This document shows positions 62,891 to 64,000 of a stretch of 64,000 nucleotides of DNA, one piece after another. The position numbers and the translations under genes were made by a program. Position 1 is the first letter of the stretch, and each line of letters begins with the position of its first letter. Source of the stretch: Clostridioides mangenotii TR (lineage in GTDB: Bacteria > Bacillota > Clostridia > Peptostreptococcales > Peptostreptococcaceae); contig NZ_AXUS01000020.1 of assembly GCF_000498755.1 (NCBI RefSeq), positions 1 to 64,000 on the forward strand, given 5' to 3'. The notes under the pieces were generated by a model. The model saw nothing but the letters and a program-made list of their open reading frames with translations. It did no database searches and was not told the DNA's origin.

Positions 62891-63451
62891 ATGGATATTT
62901 TAGAGTGTATCAACAACAAAAGAAGTGGTCGTTCTTATACAGATCAGGAAATAACGGACGAAACATTTAACGAACTATTGAATCTTGGAGTAAAAGCATC
63001 TACTGGATCGAATGAACAACCCTGGGGATTTGTAATAATTAAGGACAAAGAAGAAATTGATAAATTAAACGATATAACTAAGAAATATGTAGCTGATAAT
63101 TTAGAGAAGTTACCCTACTTTAAACAGTATGAGTCATGGTTACACAATCCTAAGATGAGTTTATTCTATAAAAGCCCCTATTTATTGCTAATATTTGGGA
63201 ATACTGATTCTCACTGGCATGAGTATGATTGCACCCTAGCAGCTGGAAATATAATGCTTGCGGCGCATTCTATGGGAATTGGTACGTGTTGGATTGGGTT
63301 CGCTGAACATGTGTGCAATACTAAAGAATTTAAAGAAAAATACAATGTGCCTGAAAACTATGAATTAGTTACGACTCTTACAATGGGATATATGAGAAAA
63401 GAGTTGGATGCACCTGTTAGAAAAGAGCCGAAAGTATTTTATTGTAAATAA
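62891..63451 (+). CDS. Nitroreductase-family FMN protein
   Basis: 186-aa flavoprotein of the nitroreductase superfamily. MDILECINNKRSGRSYTDQEI opens with the FMN-binding RS block. ASTGSNEQPWGFVIIKD follows, and the C-terminal NIMLAAHSMGIGTCWIGF is the second FMN contact. The substrate is unknown. GAGGTGTG 6 nt upstream favours ATG 62891 over GTG 62882. Single gene with a terminator ~90 nt downstream. Confidence 0.87.
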   Translation: MDILECINNKRSGRSYTDQEITDETFNELLNLGVKASTGSNEQPWGFVIIKDKEEIDKLNDITKKYVADNLEKLPYFKQYESWLHNPKMSLFYKSPYLLLIFGNTDSHWHEYDCTLAAGNIMLAAHSMGIGTCWIGFAEHVCNTKEFKEKYNVPENYELVTTLTMGYMRKELDAPVRKEPKVFYCK

Positions 63452-63538
63452 CAATTACAGTGGGCTAAAGCTAAAGCTCTATATTTCAATTTATTTAATA
63501 GAATCAGCAAAAATTAGAATATTTAAGTCTTCATATAT

Positions 63539-63586
63539 AAAGTACCTAAAGTTTTTCATCAATTATAAACTTTGGGTACTTTTATT
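63539..63586 (+). terminator. Terminator after the nitroreductase gene
   Basis: AAAGTACCTAAAGTTT (63539-63554) pairs with AAACTTTGGGTACTTT (63567-63582), one wobble, T-rich tail. Confidence 0.85.
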
Positions 63587-63649
63587 GTTAAATTTAATTA
63601 TAAAAATATGGATATATAGTAATTTAGAGGTTTATTTACATATATATTA

Positions 63650-63790
63650 TTAGCGGGGCCAGCAGCTCTAAAAGCTTTAAATTTTGGAAGCACACTTGTT
63701 ACAAATGGTGAAGAAACTCAAGACTTTTTAATAAAAAATAAAATGCAGGATAAAAAAATTGATATTCAAAAAATAATTTACAAAAGCTAA
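63650..63790 (+). pseudogene. 5'-truncated coding remnant, unknown protein
   Basis: 46 codons without a start. They begin LAGPAALKALNFGSTLVTNG and continue through FLIKNKMQDKKIDIQKIIYKS to a stop. Codon use and composition look protein-coding. The 5' part is missing: the frame is closed by a stop at 63620 and no start codon precedes it. Family not recognised. Confidence 0.4.
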
Positions 63791-64000
63791 AAAAATAAAC
63801 AGAAAAAATCAATACCTAATAAAAAATTAACAAATCAAATGGATAAAAAATAACAGACTCATTGATATTACTAGTATTGTTCATCTTATTTAAAAAGTGA
63901 TATAATTTATTATTGGCTATTTTTAAATAACTTATTTTTAGATTTAACAAAGCAAATTTGATTTAAAAAAATATATTGATTAAATTATACATAATTTGAA
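63791..64000. other. AT-rich window end
   Basis: 210 bp of AT-rich sequence with no gene or clear signal. Confidence 0.4.

Overview
This is an AT-rich, densely coding window. The genes are typical of an anaerobic low-GC Firmicute of the class Clostridia: hybrid-cluster protein, reductive pyrimidine breakdown, tryptophanase, many two-component/ABC modules, and a ferritin-like protein with a collagen-like N-terminus. A relative of the Peptostreptococcaceae is my best guess, but it is an inference and the species cannot be named. I see no rRNA, tRNA, CRISPR array, intact insertion sequence or prophage.

Layout. 0-8 kb: a flavodoxin-ferredoxin protein, a methionine ABC transporter operon (metN, metQ, metI, DUF169 gene), a GDSL esterase and a lipoate pair (lipA, lplA). 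8-16.4 kb: an amino-acid permease, a DUF1097 membrane protein and a four-gene reductive pyrimidine catabolism operon (preT, preA, N-carbamoyl amidohydrolase, dihydropyrimidinase) predicted to turn uracil into beta-alanine. 16.6-34.6 kb: an envelope-sensing block with three response regulator/histidine kinase pairs, a separate MacB-like ATPase and FtsX permease, a fused ATPase-permease, a Na+/H+ antiporter, a UBA/DUF4342 membrane protein and a D-Ala-D-Ala carboxypeptidase. 34.7-41 kb: the collagen-like/ferritin-like protein, an XRE-cupin regulator, an attenuator-controlled ABC-F ribosome-protection gene with an MFS exporter, a GNAT protein and an arsM-like methyltransferase. 41-46 kb: an iron-siderophore uptake system with two Fur-like boxes, an AraC regulator and a siderophore-esterase-like hydrolase. 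46-53 kb: hcp, a TrpX-type ABC transporter behind an elaborate leader, and a LytTR two-component pair. 53-64 kb: a second FtsX/ATPase pair, a LysA-fold decarboxylase, a TDT-family transporter, a C_GCAxxG_C_C protein, a YbaK deacylase, an effector-binding protein, tryptophanase and a nitroreductase.

The most interesting non-protein signals are these. (1) A candidate type I toxin-antitoxin locus at 24.2-24.5 kb: a 57-aa membrane peptide with a sequestered start codon and a convergent structured RNA. A solo diverged copy of the RNA lies at 1.2 kb. (2) A leader ORF, mutually exclusive stems and two terminators ahead of the ABC-F gene. (3) A leader ORF, nested long-range stems and three interchangeable hairpins ahead of the TrpX-type transporter. 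(4) A 13-bp inverted repeat that can sequester the ribosome binding site of the collagen-ferritin gene.

Five genes are broken by six apparent frameshifts. Every one is repaired by restoring a single G or C in a short G/C run. That uniformity suggests consensus sequencing error rather than real pseudogenes, and it affects how those genes should be read.
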